Shown piece after piece: positions 23,299-31,565 of a stretch of DNA of 36,489 nt (position 1 is the stretch's first letter; each line of letters starts with the position of its first letter). Below the pieces are notes generated by a model. That model was not told where the DNA came from and searched no databases. It saw only the letters and a list, made by a program, of their open reading frames with translations. The DNA is from an uncultured Acidimicrobiia bacterium (lineage in GTDB: Bacteria; Actinomycetota; Acidimicrobiia; Acidimicrobiales; CAIXPF01), in assembly GCA_903921205.1 (NCBI GenBank), contig CAIXPF010000103.1, positions 1-36,489 of the forward strand, written 5' to 3'. The translations under genes and the position numbers were made by a program.

Positions 23299-24231
23299 AT
23301 GAGCACGGGTACGAACGGCGATGCCATCGAGTTCGGGGTGTCGCTGCGCTTGTTGAACGGCGCGAAGGCCGAGGCCCGCCAGGCGGAGGACCTCGGCTAC
23401 GACTACCTGCTCACCGGTGAGCACGTGATGTTCCACGGGCCGGTGGCCAACAACCTGGTGTCCCTCGCCGCGGCGGCCGGTGCCACCGAGCGCATCAAGC
23501 TGATGAGCGGCATCGTGCTGGTCCCCCTGTACCCGGCCGCGCTGCTGGCCAAGCAGGTCGCCGTGCTCGACGTCGTCTCCGACGGGCGGTTCAGCCTCGG
23601 CATCGGGGTCGGCGGCGAGTTCCCCAAGGAGTTCGAGGCCGTCGGCGTGCCGGTCAACCAACGCGGGGCGCGCACCGACGAGGCGCTGAAGGTGCTCGAC
23701 CTGCTGCTGACCCAGAAGGACGTCCACTTCGACGGTCGCTTCACCAAGCTCGACGGGGTGTCGATCTCGCCGCGGGGGGTGCAGAAGCCCCGCGTGCCGT
23801 TCTGGGTGGCCGGACGCAAGGACGTCGCCATGCGGCGGGCGGCACGGTTGGCCGAGGGCTGGTTGCCGTACATGTACACCCCGGAGATGCTCGACGAGAG
23901 CATGCTGAAGATCGCACGTTTCACCGAGGAGGCCGAGCGTCCGGCCGGCACGGTCAAAGGTGGGCTGTTCATCTTCACCTGCGTGCACGAGGACCGCACC
24001 CGCGCCCTCGAGCTGGCCAACCAGCAGCTGAGCAAGCAGTACAACCAGGACTTCAGCAAGCTGGTCGACAAGTACACGATCGCCGGATCGCCCGACGACT
24101 GCATCGCCCGGTTGCGCGAGTACATCGACGCCGGGGCGCGCACGATCATGTTCTCGCAGGGCTGCCCGCCCGACTACGTCGAGGAGAACACCCGCCTCAT
24201 CGCCGAGACGGTCATCCCGGCGTTCCGCTGA
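23299..24231 (+). CDS. Luciferase-like (LLM) F420-type oxidoreductase
   Basis: 310 residues. Motifs include EAEDLGYDYLLTGEH-like LLM helix 1/strand 2 (LGYDYLLTGEHVM), GIVLVPLYPAALLAKQ, the FSLGIGVGGEFPKEFEAVG loop and FWVAGRKDVAMRRAARLAEG, typical of F420-dependent LLM enzymes. The start is taken at MSTGTNGD because GGGGAGG (23287-23293) lies six bases before it. It sits alone after the nei terminator and converges with the FabH-like gene. Confidence 0.9.
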   Translation: MSTGTNGDAIEFGVSLRLLNGAKAEARQAEDLGYDYLLTGEHVMFHGPVANNLVSLAAAAGATERIKLMSGIVLVPLYPAALLAKQVAVLDVVSDGRFSLGIGVGGEFPKEFEAVGVPVNQRGARTDEALKVLDLLLTQKDVHFDGRFTKLDGVSISPRGVQKPRVPFWVAGRKDVAMRRAARLAEGWLPYMYTPEMLDESMLKIARFTEEAERPAGTVKGGLFIFTCVHEDRTRALELANQQLSKQYNQDFSKLVDKYTIAGSPDDCIARLREYIDAGARTIMFSQGCPPDYVEENTRLIAETVIPAFR

Positions 24232-24289
24232 GCCACGCCGCCCGGCGGCGCCGTGCCTGGCGCGGCCGGACGTCGGTCGGCGTCAGCGG
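24225..24289. terminator. Possible hairpin starting in the oxidoreductase stop codon
   Basis: CCGCTGA (24225-24231, including the stop) is inverse to TCAGCGG (24283-24289), with further pairing ACGCCG/CGGCG inside and a compact GCCGCCCGGCGGC palindrome in the loop. In such GC-rich sequence short matches arise by chance, so this is weak. Confidence 0.3.
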
Positions 24290-24311
24290 CGAGCCGCCAG
24301 GACGTTCGTCC

Positions 24312-25241
24312 TCACCACTGGACCAGGGCCGAGGCGGCCACCAGGCCGGCCCCGAAGCTGACGAAGAGCACCTTCTCGCCCGGTTCGGGCGAACGCACGC
24401 CGGTGATGTGATCGGCAAGGGCCATCGGCACCGTGCCGGCGCTGCTGTTGCCGTGCTGGGCGATGTGGAGGGCGACCGGGGTGTGCTCGAGCCCGGCCCG
24501 GCGGGCCAGCGCGTCGATGATCCGCACGTTGGCCTGATGGGGCACGACGAGGTCGACGTCGCCGACCTCGAGGCCGGCCCGCTCGAGGGTGATCGACACG
24601 CTCTCGGCCATGGTGGTGACCGCCCGGCGGAAGATCTCGCGTCCCTCCATCGAGATCTTGCCGTTGCGCTCGGCGTAGAGCAGGTTCTCGCCGTCGGCGT
24701 CACTCGAGCTGTGGAACCCCAGCAACCCGGCATCGGGACAGGCTTCGAGGACCACGGCACCGGCACCGTCACCGAAGAGGATGGCGCTGTTGCGGTCCTC
24801 GTAGTCGACCAGCTCGCTGAAGCTGTCCGCGCCGACCACGAGCACCCGCCGGGCCCCGATGGCCAGCTGCCCGTAGGCCAGCTGCAGGCCGTACACGAAG
24901 CCACTGCACACGGCGTTGATGTCCACGCAGCCACAGCGTGAGCCCAGCCGTCCGGCGATGCGCACCGCCGTGGACGGCACCTGTCGCACCGCGGTGCTAG
25001 TCGCCAGGATGATGAGGTCGAGGTCGTCCGGCCCGAGCCCGGCCGCGGCCATGGCCCGTTCGGCCGCGGTTCCGGCCAACTCGTCGAGTTGGGCACCGAC
25101 CCAACGGCGCTCGATGCCGGTCCGTTCGAGGATCCAGCTCGGCTCGACGCCGTAGCGAGCGGCCAGCTCGGCGTTGTCGAGGGGATTGCCGCCGAGCGCT
25201 TTCGCCACGCTTCGAATGCGGCCTCCGGCCAGTAACGCCAT
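24312..25241 (-). CDS. Beta-ketoacyl-ACP synthase III (FabH)-family enzyme
   Basis: 309 residues with the complete FabH catalytic triad: Cys112 (AVCSGFVYGL), His235 (PHQANVRI) and Asn265 (QHGNSSAGT). FabH condenses an acyl-CoA starter with malonyl-ACP; relatives make alkylquinolones, olefins or other secondary lipids. The start at MALLAGGRIRSV is supported by AAGGGG six bases upstream; an upstream extension is basic and unlike the family. No other FAS genes are nearby, so a specialised ketosynthase role is possible. It is divergent from the radical SAM gene across 115 bases. Confidence 0.92.
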   Translation of the reverse strand: MALLAGGRIRSVAKALGGNPLDNAELAARYGVEPSWILERTGIERRWVGAQLDELAGTAAERAMAAAGLGPDDLDLIILATSTAVRQVPSTAVRIAGRLGSRCGCVDINAVCSGFVYGLQLAYGQLAIGARRVLVVGADSFSELVDYEDRNSAILFGDGAGAVVLEACPDAGLLGFHSSSDADGENLLYAERNGKISMEGREIFRRAVTTMAESVSITLERAGLEVGDVDLVVPHQANVRIIDALARRAGLEHTPVALHIAQHGNSSAGTVPMALADHITGVRSPEPGEKVLFVSFGAGLVAASALVQW

Positions 25242-25342
25242 CCCGAACCCCTTGACCCCACGGCGAGTGAACGGCGCGACCTTAGGCGACGAGTGCCCCG
25301 ATGCTGCGTATCGCCTGCGGACGGCCGGGTGCCCGCCCTGGC

Positions 25343-25356
25343 TAGGGTGAGCCGTC
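25343..25356 (+). promoter_or_regulatory. -10 box near the radical SAM start
   Basis: TAGGGT (25343-25348) lies eight bases before the ATG at 25357, consistent with a leaderless or nearly leaderless mRNA. No ribosome binding site is present. Confidence 0.45.
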
Positions 25357-26667
25357 ATGGCGGCGCTGACCGTGGTCCTGCACTACCGACGCACCGCGAC
25401 GTACGGGCTGAACGTCCTGCTGGGTGCCCTGGAGCAGGAGCTCGGGCCCGATCCCGGCGTCGGGATCGTCGAGGCGAGCGGTATCGACGCTGCGCTCGCG
25501 GCGGTGGCCGAGGCACAGCTCCGCGGCGACGAGGTGCTGGTGGCCTGGTCCTTCTACTCGCCGGAGCTGCCGACGGTGCTCGGGGAGTTGGCCCGTTTCG
25601 CGCACGAGGCGCCCGGCCCGGTGCGCCACGTCTGTGGCGGCGTGCATGCCTCGGCCGAGCCGGTGGCGACGCTGGCCGCCGGGTTCGACCTGGTGGTGGT
25701 CGGCGAGGGCGAGGAGCCCTTCGTCGAGCTGGTCCGGGTGCTGCGCGAGGCCGCCGCGTCGTGCACGCAGCCCGACTGGGCCCGCGTGCCCGGCCTCGCC
25801 CGGGTCGGGTCCGACGGAGCGCCGGTCCGCAACGAGCCGGCAGCACGCCATCCGCTGGGTCGCTACCCGGCCTTCGCCCGTCAGCGCGGTCGGTACAACC
25901 CGATCGAGATCACCCGCGGCTGTGTGTACGGCTGCACGTTCTGCCAGACCCCGTTCATGTTCAAGGCGCGTTTCCGGCATCGCCCGGTGCAGGACGTGGC
26001 CGACCACGCGGCCCAGATGGTGGCCAGCGGGCGGCGCGACGTGCGCTTCCTGACCCCGACGGCGCTGTCGTACGGATCCTCCGACGAGTCGGTACAGCTC
26101 GATGCGGTGGCATCGCTGCTCGGCTCGGTCCGTGCCGCGGTGGGTTCCCATGCCCGGATCTTCTTCGGGACCTTCCCGTCGGAGGTGCGGCCGGAGCACG
26201 TGACCCCGCAAGCCATGGCGCTGATCCGGCGGTACTGCGACAACGACAACCTGGTCATCGGCGGGCAGTCGGGCTCGGAGGACCTGCTCGCCCGCACCAA
26301 CCGGGGCCATGGCGTCGAGGTGATCGTCGACGCCGTACGCATCGCCCGCGCCGCCGGGCTGCTGCCCAACGTCGACCTGCTGTTCGGGATGCCGGGCGAA
26401 CGGCCCGAGGAGGTCGCCCTCAGCCTCGATCTCGCCGACCGGCTGGCCGCGCTCGGGGCCAGGGTGCACGGCCACACGTTCATGCCGTTACCGGGCACCC
26501 CACTGCGCGACGCCGATGCGGGCCGGCTCGACATGCAGACCCGCAACCGGCTCGAGCGCCTCGCCTCGGACGGATCGCTCTACGGCAGCTGGCGGCGCCA
26601 GGAGGAGGTCGCCGCACAGTTGGTCGAGCTGCGTCCGACCAGGCGCCGCCCGGCTCCCGGGTCCTGA
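25357..26667 (+). CDS. B12-binding-domain/radical SAM protein (MJ_1487-like)
   Basis: 436 residues. The N-terminal part (about 1-130) has the Rossmann-like layout of cobalamin-binding domains (LVAWSFYSPELP, HVCGGVHASAEP, VVVGEGEEPF) but no DxHxxG motif. The radical SAM core begins at ITRGCVYGCTFCQTP with cluster cysteines Cys189, Cys193 and Cys196, and continues with GGQSGSEDLL and PNVDLLFGMPGE. The overall pattern resembles the uncharacterised TIGR04013/MJ_1487 group, a family recalled chiefly from archaea and thermophiles. It could be a methyltransferase or other radical enzyme; the reaction is unknown. It ends 110 bases before the double CoA-transferase. Confidence 0.85.
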   Translation: MAALTVVLHYRRTATYGLNVLLGALEQELGPDPGVGIVEASGIDAALAAVAEAQLRGDEVLVAWSFYSPELPTVLGELARFAHEAPGPVRHVCGGVHASAEPVATLAAGFDLVVVGEGEEPFVELVRVLREAAASCTQPDWARVPGLARVGSDGAPVRNEPAARHPLGRYPAFARQRGRYNPIEITRGCVYGCTFCQTPFMFKARFRHRPVQDVADHAAQMVASGRRDVRFLTPTALSYGSSDESVQLDAVASLLGSVRAAVGSHARIFFGTFPSEVRPEHVTPQAMALIRRYCDNDNLVIGGQSGSEDLLARTNRGHGVEVIVDAVRIARAAGLLPNVDLLFGMPGERPEEVALSLDLADRLAALGARVHGHTFMPLPGTPLRDADAGRLDMQTRNRLERLASDGSLYGSWRRQEEVAAQLVELRPTRRRPAPGS

Positions 26668-26777
26668 GCAACCGCTCGTCACGGCGCCGGGCCGAACGGG
26701 TACGGTCGGCGGCCGGCACCGGGTCGGGGTGGATCCGGGAGACGGCTGTGCCGGGATGTGGCGAGGCAGGGGACGGT

Positions 26778-29216
26778 ATGCAGGGTGTCGGAAGTCTCGC
26801 CGGGGTGCGGGTGCTCGATCTGGCGGCAGGCCCGGCCCGCTTCGCCACCAAGCTCCTCGCCGAGATGGGGGCGGACGTCGTCAAGCTCGCCGGGTGGGGT
26901 CCTTCGGGTCGCCCGATGGCCGATCCGGCGGTGTCGGCACGGGGCGGACTGCTCGAGTGGACCTACGACGGGGGCAAACGCCTTGTGGCCCTCGACCCCG
27001 ACTCGCCCGAGGGGGTGACCGTCCTGCAACAGCTGGCAGCGGCCGCCGACCTGCTCATCGACGATGCCGAGCCCGGTTGGTTGGCCGAACGGGGCCTCGA
27101 CCACGCGCACCTCATCGCTGCGAACCCCACGCTCGTCGCGGTCTCGCTGAGCCCGTTCGGCCACAACGGGCCGCGTGCCGGCTGGCAGGGCAGTGACCTG
27201 GTCGCTGCGGCTCTCGGCGGGGTGTGTGCGCTCACCGGCCCGGTGGACAAGCCGCTCAACAGCTGGGGCCGCCAGAACGAGCACTTCGGCAGCTTCGTGG
27301 CGGTCATCAGCGCCCTGGCGGCGCTGCACGCGGTGCGCTGCGGCGGGAGCGGCCAGCATGTCGACGTCTCGCTGCACGAGGTGGTCACCGGCAGCATCGA
27401 GAACCTGTTCTTCCCGTATTTCTACGCCGACCGGCTCGACGACCTCCCCGCGGTTCAGGCCCGTCAGGGCTCGCTGCACTGGCTGCGGGTCTACGACGTG
27501 GTGCCCGCCCGCAGCGGCACGGTGATGATCACCCCGACCCCGTCACCGTCCCCGTTGATCGACTGGATGGTCGAGGAGGGATTCGAGGAGGCCATCGAGT
27601 TCGCCGGCCTCGACATCGAGGAGATCCTCGCCCGGCGTGACGACCTGATGGCGCTCGTCGCCCGGTTCTGCCTCGGCCACGACGCCGGGTACCTCTTCAC
27701 CGAGGGACAGGCGCGCCGGGTCGCCTTCGGTGAGGTGCAGTCGGTTCCCCAGGTGGTGGCCAACCCTCAGTTCGCCCATCGTGGGTTCCTCCAGGCGGTG
27801 GCCTGGGACGGCCCGACGGTGATCACCCCCGGCCGGCCGGCGCAGCTGTCGGCGACCCCGTCACCGGCGCCGCAGCCACCGCCGCGGCATCCGGTTGCGG
27901 CAGGTCTGATACTCGACCAGTGGGCCCGGCCGACGGTGCCGGCCGTGCCGACGGTGCCGGCCGTGCCGGCCGGTTCCGGCGGCGTCACCGTTCCGCCTGG
28001 TGCGACCTCCGTGGACAGCACGCGTCCCCCGTCGGCGAAGCCACTCGACGGCATCCGGATCGCCGACTTCACCTGGGTGCTCGCCGGACCGTTCTGCACC
28101 CGGATGCTCGGCGATCTCGGCGCCGACGTGGTCAAGGTGCAGAACGTCGAACGAGCGACGCTGGTCAACCGTCCCGACTATCCGTACTACCCGGTATGGA
28201 ACCGGTCGAAGCGCTCGGCGCTGCTGGACATGAAGCACCCCGACGCCGTCGGGGTGGCCCGCCGTCTGATCGAGGCCAGCGACGTCCTGGTGGAGAACTA
28301 CAGCGCCGGGGTGCTGGCCCGGTGGGGCCTCGACTGGGAGACGGTGCACGCGTGGAACCCACGACTGATCTACGTGACGATGTCCGGGCCCGGACATGAC
28401 GGACCCTGGCGCAACGTGCTCAGCTATGCCCCGACGGTGCACGCCCTGTGCGGCCTCACCTACCTGACCAACCCCGCCGATCGGTACGACATCGGTTGCG
28501 GGTTCTCGCTGAACGACCACGCCGCGGGCTTCGTGGCCGCGGTCGAGATCCTCGGGGCGCTCGAGGCCCGGCGGCACACGGGTGAGGGCCAACGAATCGA
28601 TCTGGCCCAGCTCGAGGTCGGTTCGTGGCTGATCACGCCGGCGGTGCTCGAGCTGACCGCCAACGGCCGGGTCACCGAGCCGGACGGGAACGCCGACCCC
28701 TTCGGCGTGGTTGCGCCGAACGACACCTACCCGACCGGCGACGGCGGATGGATCGCTGTCAGCGCCACCGATGACGCCATGTGGCGACGTCTGGCCTCGG
28801 TCGTCGGGGGGGAGGAGCTCGCCGCCGATCCTTCGTACCGTACGGCTGAGGATCGCCGGGCGCGACGCGACCTGCTCGACGGCCTGATCGCGACGTGGTG
28901 CGCGACCCGCCCCGGGGCGGCCGCGATGGAGCTGCTGCAGCAGGCGGCGGTCGCGGCCGGGGTTGTGCAGAACGCGCCGGACCTCGTCGGGGACGTCCAG
29001 CACCTGGCGCGGGGGTTCTGGCAACGTTTCGCCGATCATCCGCTGTACGGCCCGCGTCCCTATGACCGCTTTCCCGCCCTGTGGAGCGGATCGGACCTCA
29101 CGCCGTATCGGCGGGCCCCGGTGTTCGGCGAGCACAACCTCGAGGTGTACCGCGACGTGTGCGGCCTCGACGAGACCGAGGTCGCGGCCGGGATCGCCGG
29201 TGGCCTGTTCCGCTGA
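26778..29216 (+). CDS. Tandem fusion of two CaiB/BaiF CoA-transferase domains
   Basis: 812 residues, twice the family length. The N-half (about 1-375) starts LAGVRVLDLAAGPARFATKL; the C-half (from about 420) restarts DGIRIADFTWVLAGPFCTRM with the LVENYSAGVL motif. The catalytic aspartate is present in the C-half (Asp580 in NDHAAG), while the matching place in the N-half reads NEHFG (Glu168/His169). The linker is Pro/Val/Ala-rich and contains an 18-bp tandem repeat. Family III enzymes are interlocked dimers, so the fusion could be a pseudo-dimer with one active site. The start is ATG 26778; an in-frame GTG at 26748 is an alternative. Confidence 0.9.
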   Translation: MQGVGSLAGVRVLDLAAGPARFATKLLAEMGADVVKLAGWGPSGRPMADPAVSARGGLLEWTYDGGKRLVALDPDSPEGVTVLQQLAAAADLLIDDAEPGWLAERGLDHAHLIAANPTLVAVSLSPFGHNGPRAGWQGSDLVAAALGGVCALTGPVDKPLNSWGRQNEHFGSFVAVISALAALHAVRCGGSGQHVDVSLHEVVTGSIENLFFPYFYADRLDDLPAVQARQGSLHWLRVYDVVPARSGTVMITPTPSPSPLIDWMVEEGFEEAIEFAGLDIEEILARRDDLMALVARFCLGHDAGYLFTEGQARRVAFGEVQSVPQVVANPQFAHRGFLQAVAWDGPTVITPGRPAQLSATPSPAPQPPPRHPVAAGLILDQWARPTVPAVPTVPAVPAGSGGVTVPPGATSVDSTRPPSAKPLDGIRIADFTWVLAGPFCTRMLGDLGADVVKVQNVERATLVNRPDYPYYPVWNRSKRSALLDMKHPDAVGVARRLIEASDVLVENYSAGVLARWGLDWETVHAWNPRLIYVTMSGPGHDGPWRNVLSYAPTVHALCGLTYLTNPADRYDIGCGFSLNDHAAGFVAAVEILGALEARRHTGEGQRIDLAQLEVGSWLITPAVLELTANGRVTEPDGNADPFGVVAPNDTYPTGDGGWIAVSATDDAMWRRLASVVGGEELAADPSYRTAEDRRARRDLLDGLIATWCATRPGAAAMELLQQAAVAAGVVQNAPDLVGDVQHLARGFWQRFADHPLYGPRPYDRFPALWSGSDLTPYRRAPVFGEHNLEVYRDVCGLDETEVAAGIAGGLFR
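27932..27967 (+). repeat. 18-bp tandem repeat in the interdomain linker
   Basis: GACGGTGCCGGCCGTGCC occurs twice in direct succession (27932-27949, 27950-27967) and encodes Thr-Val-Pro-Ala-Val-Pro twice. It lies between the two CaiB domains and probably reflects linker expansion by slippage. Confidence 0.9.
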
Positions 29217-29419
29217 GGGCCGCGCAGGCGACGCGGGTCGCCGGTGACCGATCCGACGGTGGTTCACGGTCCCGCGCGGCGAATCGGCGCGCTGGACGGC
29301 GAATCGACGGCGAATCGGTGCGACACGTCGACGCTGAAGTGCGCAACGACGCATGGCCGGGCGAGGGGCCGGGGCCGCAACTGCCCCCAGGGGCTACGGT
29401 GAGCGGCGGGGAGGAACAC
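29217..29419 (+). repeat. Intergenic stretch with three GGCGAATCG copies
   Basis: The gap between the fused CoA-transferase and the SMP-30-like gene contains GGCGAATCG at 29278-29286, 29298-29306 and 29309-29317. They could be direct-repeat operators or a decayed repeat. No promoter hexamer near the next start is convincing; GGGGAGGA (29408-29415) is the ribosome binding site. Confidence 0.35.
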
Positions 29420-30265
29420 ATGGACGTACAACTGGAACTACTGGCATGGGGCTACGGGCTGGTCGAAGGTCCGCGTACCGATGCGGACAACAACCTGTAC
29501 TTCACCGACATCCCGGGCCGTGGGGTCTACCGTCGCTCGCCGGACGGCACCATCGAGACGCTGATCTCCGGTCGTCACAGCGTGGGCGGTCTCGTCCTGC
29601 ATGCGGACGGCGGGTTCGTGCTGTCGGGGCCGAACGTGGCCCACTGGCGCGACGGTGAGCTGCGGGTCCTGCTCGAGGTGAGCGGGGTCAAGGCGTTCAA
29701 CGACATCCACAGCGACAGCCAGGGTCGTATCTACGCCGGATCGATCCGCAGCGACCTCGAGGATCTGAAGGGTCCCAAGGTTCCGGGGGAGTGCTACCGC
29801 ATCAACCTCGACGGCAGCATCGACGAGCTCTACGGCGGCATCGAGGTCACCAACGGCATCGGCTTCTCGCCCGACGGTGGCACCATGTACCACGCCGATT
29901 CGACCTCCAAGGGCATCTGGGTGCACGACATGGCGGCAGACGGGTCGGTCTCGAACCGCCGTCACATCGGCAAGGCATCCTTCGAGCGGGGCATCCCCGA
30001 CGGTATGTGCGTGGACACCGACGGGAACCTCTGGGTCGCCCACGTCGGTGGCCGGCGTGCGGTCAAGTTGTCGCCCACCGGTGAGGAGCTCGACGAGATC
30101 AAGGTTCCGGCCAAGTGGGTGACCAGCGTGGCGTTCGGCGGACCCGACATGGGCGACCTGTACCTCGTCACCGCTGACGACCTCGAGCAGCCCGACCGCA
30201 AGGGCGGAATCTGGCGCTGCCGTCCGGGTGTCACGGGCGTGCCGACGCCGCTCGCCCGGGTCTGA
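29420..30265 (+). CDS. SMP-30/gluconolactonase/LRE-family beta-propeller protein
   Basis: 281 residues. Repeated propeller blades are visible: VEGPRTDADNNLYFTDI with the first metal-ligand glutamate, VKAFNDIHSDSQGRIYAGS, VTNGIGFSPDGGTMYHADS and GIPDGMCVDTDGNLWVAHVGG, the last two supplying the family Asn and Asp ligands. Members are Ca/Zn-dependent lactonases. A lactone-hydrolysing step in the catabolic neighbourhood is plausible. The start is set by GGGGAGGA five bases upstream. It converges with the Group-D monooxygenase gene 24 bases away. Confidence 0.9.
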   Translation: MDVQLELLAWGYGLVEGPRTDADNNLYFTDIPGRGVYRRSPDGTIETLISGRHSVGGLVLHADGGFVLSGPNVAHWRDGELRVLLEVSGVKAFNDIHSDSQGRIYAGSIRSDLEDLKGPKVPGECYRINLDGSIDELYGGIEVTNGIGFSPDGGTMYHADSTSKGIWVHDMAADGSVSNRRHIGKASFERGIPDGMCVDTDGNLWVAHVGGRRAVKLSPTGEELDEIKVPAKWVTSVAFGGPDMGDLYLVTADDLEQPDRKGGIWRCRPGVTGVPTPLARV

Positions 30266-30296
30266 GCACCGACGGCTCCGGCGGCCCGCTCAGACC
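30259..30296. terminator. Bidirectional hairpin with both stop codons in its arms
   Basis: GGTCTGAGC (30259-30267) and GCTCAGACC (30288-30296) are exact inverses. The left arm contains the SMP-30 stop (30263-30265) and the right arm the stop of the monooxygenase gene (30290-30292). The loop is also GC-rich and partly self-complementary. Confidence 0.65.
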
Positions 30297-31492
30297 AGCG
30301 GGTCGCCGGAATCGAGACCGAGCAGGAGCCGGCCGGCCGGCCGGTACAGCTTGGGATGCACCATGCGGTGCTGCGCGCCGGTGAGCATGTCGCGCATCAG
30401 CCGGTCGAGCGGGTTGCCCCGGTAGATCGCCGAGGCCGAGGCGGTGTCGTACATCGACTCGACGACCTCCTTGCCGATCTGGTGGATCCACGTCATCGTG
30501 ATGCGGTACATCGCCCGGTCACGGGTGGGGATGCGCTCGCCGGCCTGCAGCATCGCCCACATGGTGTCGATCGTGTCGTAGGTGAGCGCCCGGGCCGCAG
30601 CCAGCTTGGCCTCGGCCACGGCGACGGCCTCCTGGGCACCGGGATCGTCACGCAGGCTCTTCGACGATCCGGCCTGACGGGCCCCCGGGTACAGCTCCTT
30701 GTCCTGCGCGAGCGCGACCACGGCATCGATCGCGGCCCGGGCAATACCGAGCGGTACGCCGCAGTGGGGCATCAGGAACAGCGGCGGGTAGCGGTACAGC
30801 GGCTCCTGGCGGAGCGATGGCCCCGCCGGATCCCAGCTGTGCTCCTCGGGCACGAACACGTCATCGATGACGTAGTCGTTGCTGCCGGTGCCCCACAGGC
30901 CGGTCGTGTGCCAGGTGTCCACGATGGTGACCTGTTCGGGACGCAGCAGCGCCGAGCGCTGTTCGGGGCGCCCCTTCGGCCCGATGCTGACCTCGCCGCC
31001 GTCGTAGACCAGGCAGCCGCCGAGCAGCATCGTGGCGTGGCCGCTGCCGCTGCCGAAACGGAACCGCCCCGAGACCCGATAGCCGCCGGGCACCCGAACG
31101 GCCCGGCCGGTGGGAGCGAGCTGGCCGGCCAGGCAGGCGTTCGCGGGGCCGAAGAACGTGGCCGCCGTACCGGGGTCGAGGAAGCCACAGGTGAAGCTGG
31201 CGGCCGAGGCGATCATGGCGCACCAGCCGACAGAACCGTCGAGTCGGGACAGTTCCTCGACGACCTCGACCTGGGTCCGAGGGTCGTAGGACGGGCCACC
31301 GAGCTCCATCGGCACGGCGGCGCGCAGGATGCCCAGCCGGGCCATGCCCTCGACAACCGGTGCTGGCAGACGTCGCTGCGCGTCCATCTGCTCCCGGTGG
31401 GCCTCGATCACCGGCCCGAGCTCACGGGCCGCTATGACCGGATCAGCCGGGAACCCGGTCTCCGTCGGCACGGACAGGGTGGGACTGGTCAC
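30290..31492 (-). CDS. Acyl-CoA-dehydrogenase-like Group-D flavin monooxygenase (HsaA-like)
   Basis: 400 residues of the ACAD fold. VPMELGGPSYDP, ELSRLDGSVGWCAMI, the GYRVSGRFRFGSGSGHA beta-domain segment and DTWHTTGLWGTGSNDYVIDDVFVP match HsaA/HpaB-type oxygenases or related oxidases more than true acyl-CoA dehydrogenases. Such enzymes use reduced flavin from a separate reductase, none of which is adjacent. The start is GTG with GGAGG six bases upstream. It follows the D-aminoacylase-type gene by 67 bases on the same strand. A role in aromatic or steroid hydroxylation is an inference. Confidence 0.85.
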   Translation of the reverse strand: MTSPTLSVPTETGFPADPVIAARELGPVIEAHREQMDAQRRLPAPVVEGMARLGILRAAVPMELGGPSYDPRTQVEVVEELSRLDGSVGWCAMIASAASFTCGFLDPGTAATFFGPANACLAGQLAPTGRAVRVPGGYRVSGRFRFGSGSGHATMLLGGCLVYDGGEVSIGPKGRPEQRSALLRPEQVTIVDTWHTTGLWGTGSNDYVIDDVFVPEEHSWDPAGPSLRQEPLYRYPPLFLMPHCGVPLGIARAAIDAVVALAQDKELYPGARQAGSSKSLRDDPGAQEAVAVAEAKLAAARALTYDTIDTMWAMLQAGERIPTRDRAMYRITMTWIHQIGKEVVESMYDTASASAIYRGNPLDRLMRDMLTGAQHRMVHPKLYRPAGRLLLGLDSGDPLV

Positions 31493-31540
31493 GGAAGACC
31501 TCCAGGGCAGATGCCGGCCGGGTCACGACCCGACCGGCGA

Positions 31541-31565
31541 CGGATCAGCCGGTGCCGGATCAGCC
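31541..31565. repeat. Duplicated stop-codon context of the amidohydrolase
   Basis: CGGATCAGCC occurs at 31541-31550 and 31556-31565. On the coding (minus) strand this gives GGC TGA TCC GGC ACC GGC TGA TCC, so a second in-frame stop follows the first five codons later. It is a short slippage-type duplication of the gene end. Confidence 0.7.

Noticed and set aside
24242-25356. Longer FabH-like protein starting at 25358
   Set aside because: The 39-residue extension is basic and unlike FabH, and overlaps the promoter of the divergent gene; the ATG at 25241 has a ribosome binding site.
27861-29354. 497-residue frame antisense to the CaiB fusion
   Set aside because: Histidine/arginine-rich shadow of the C-terminal CaiB domain.
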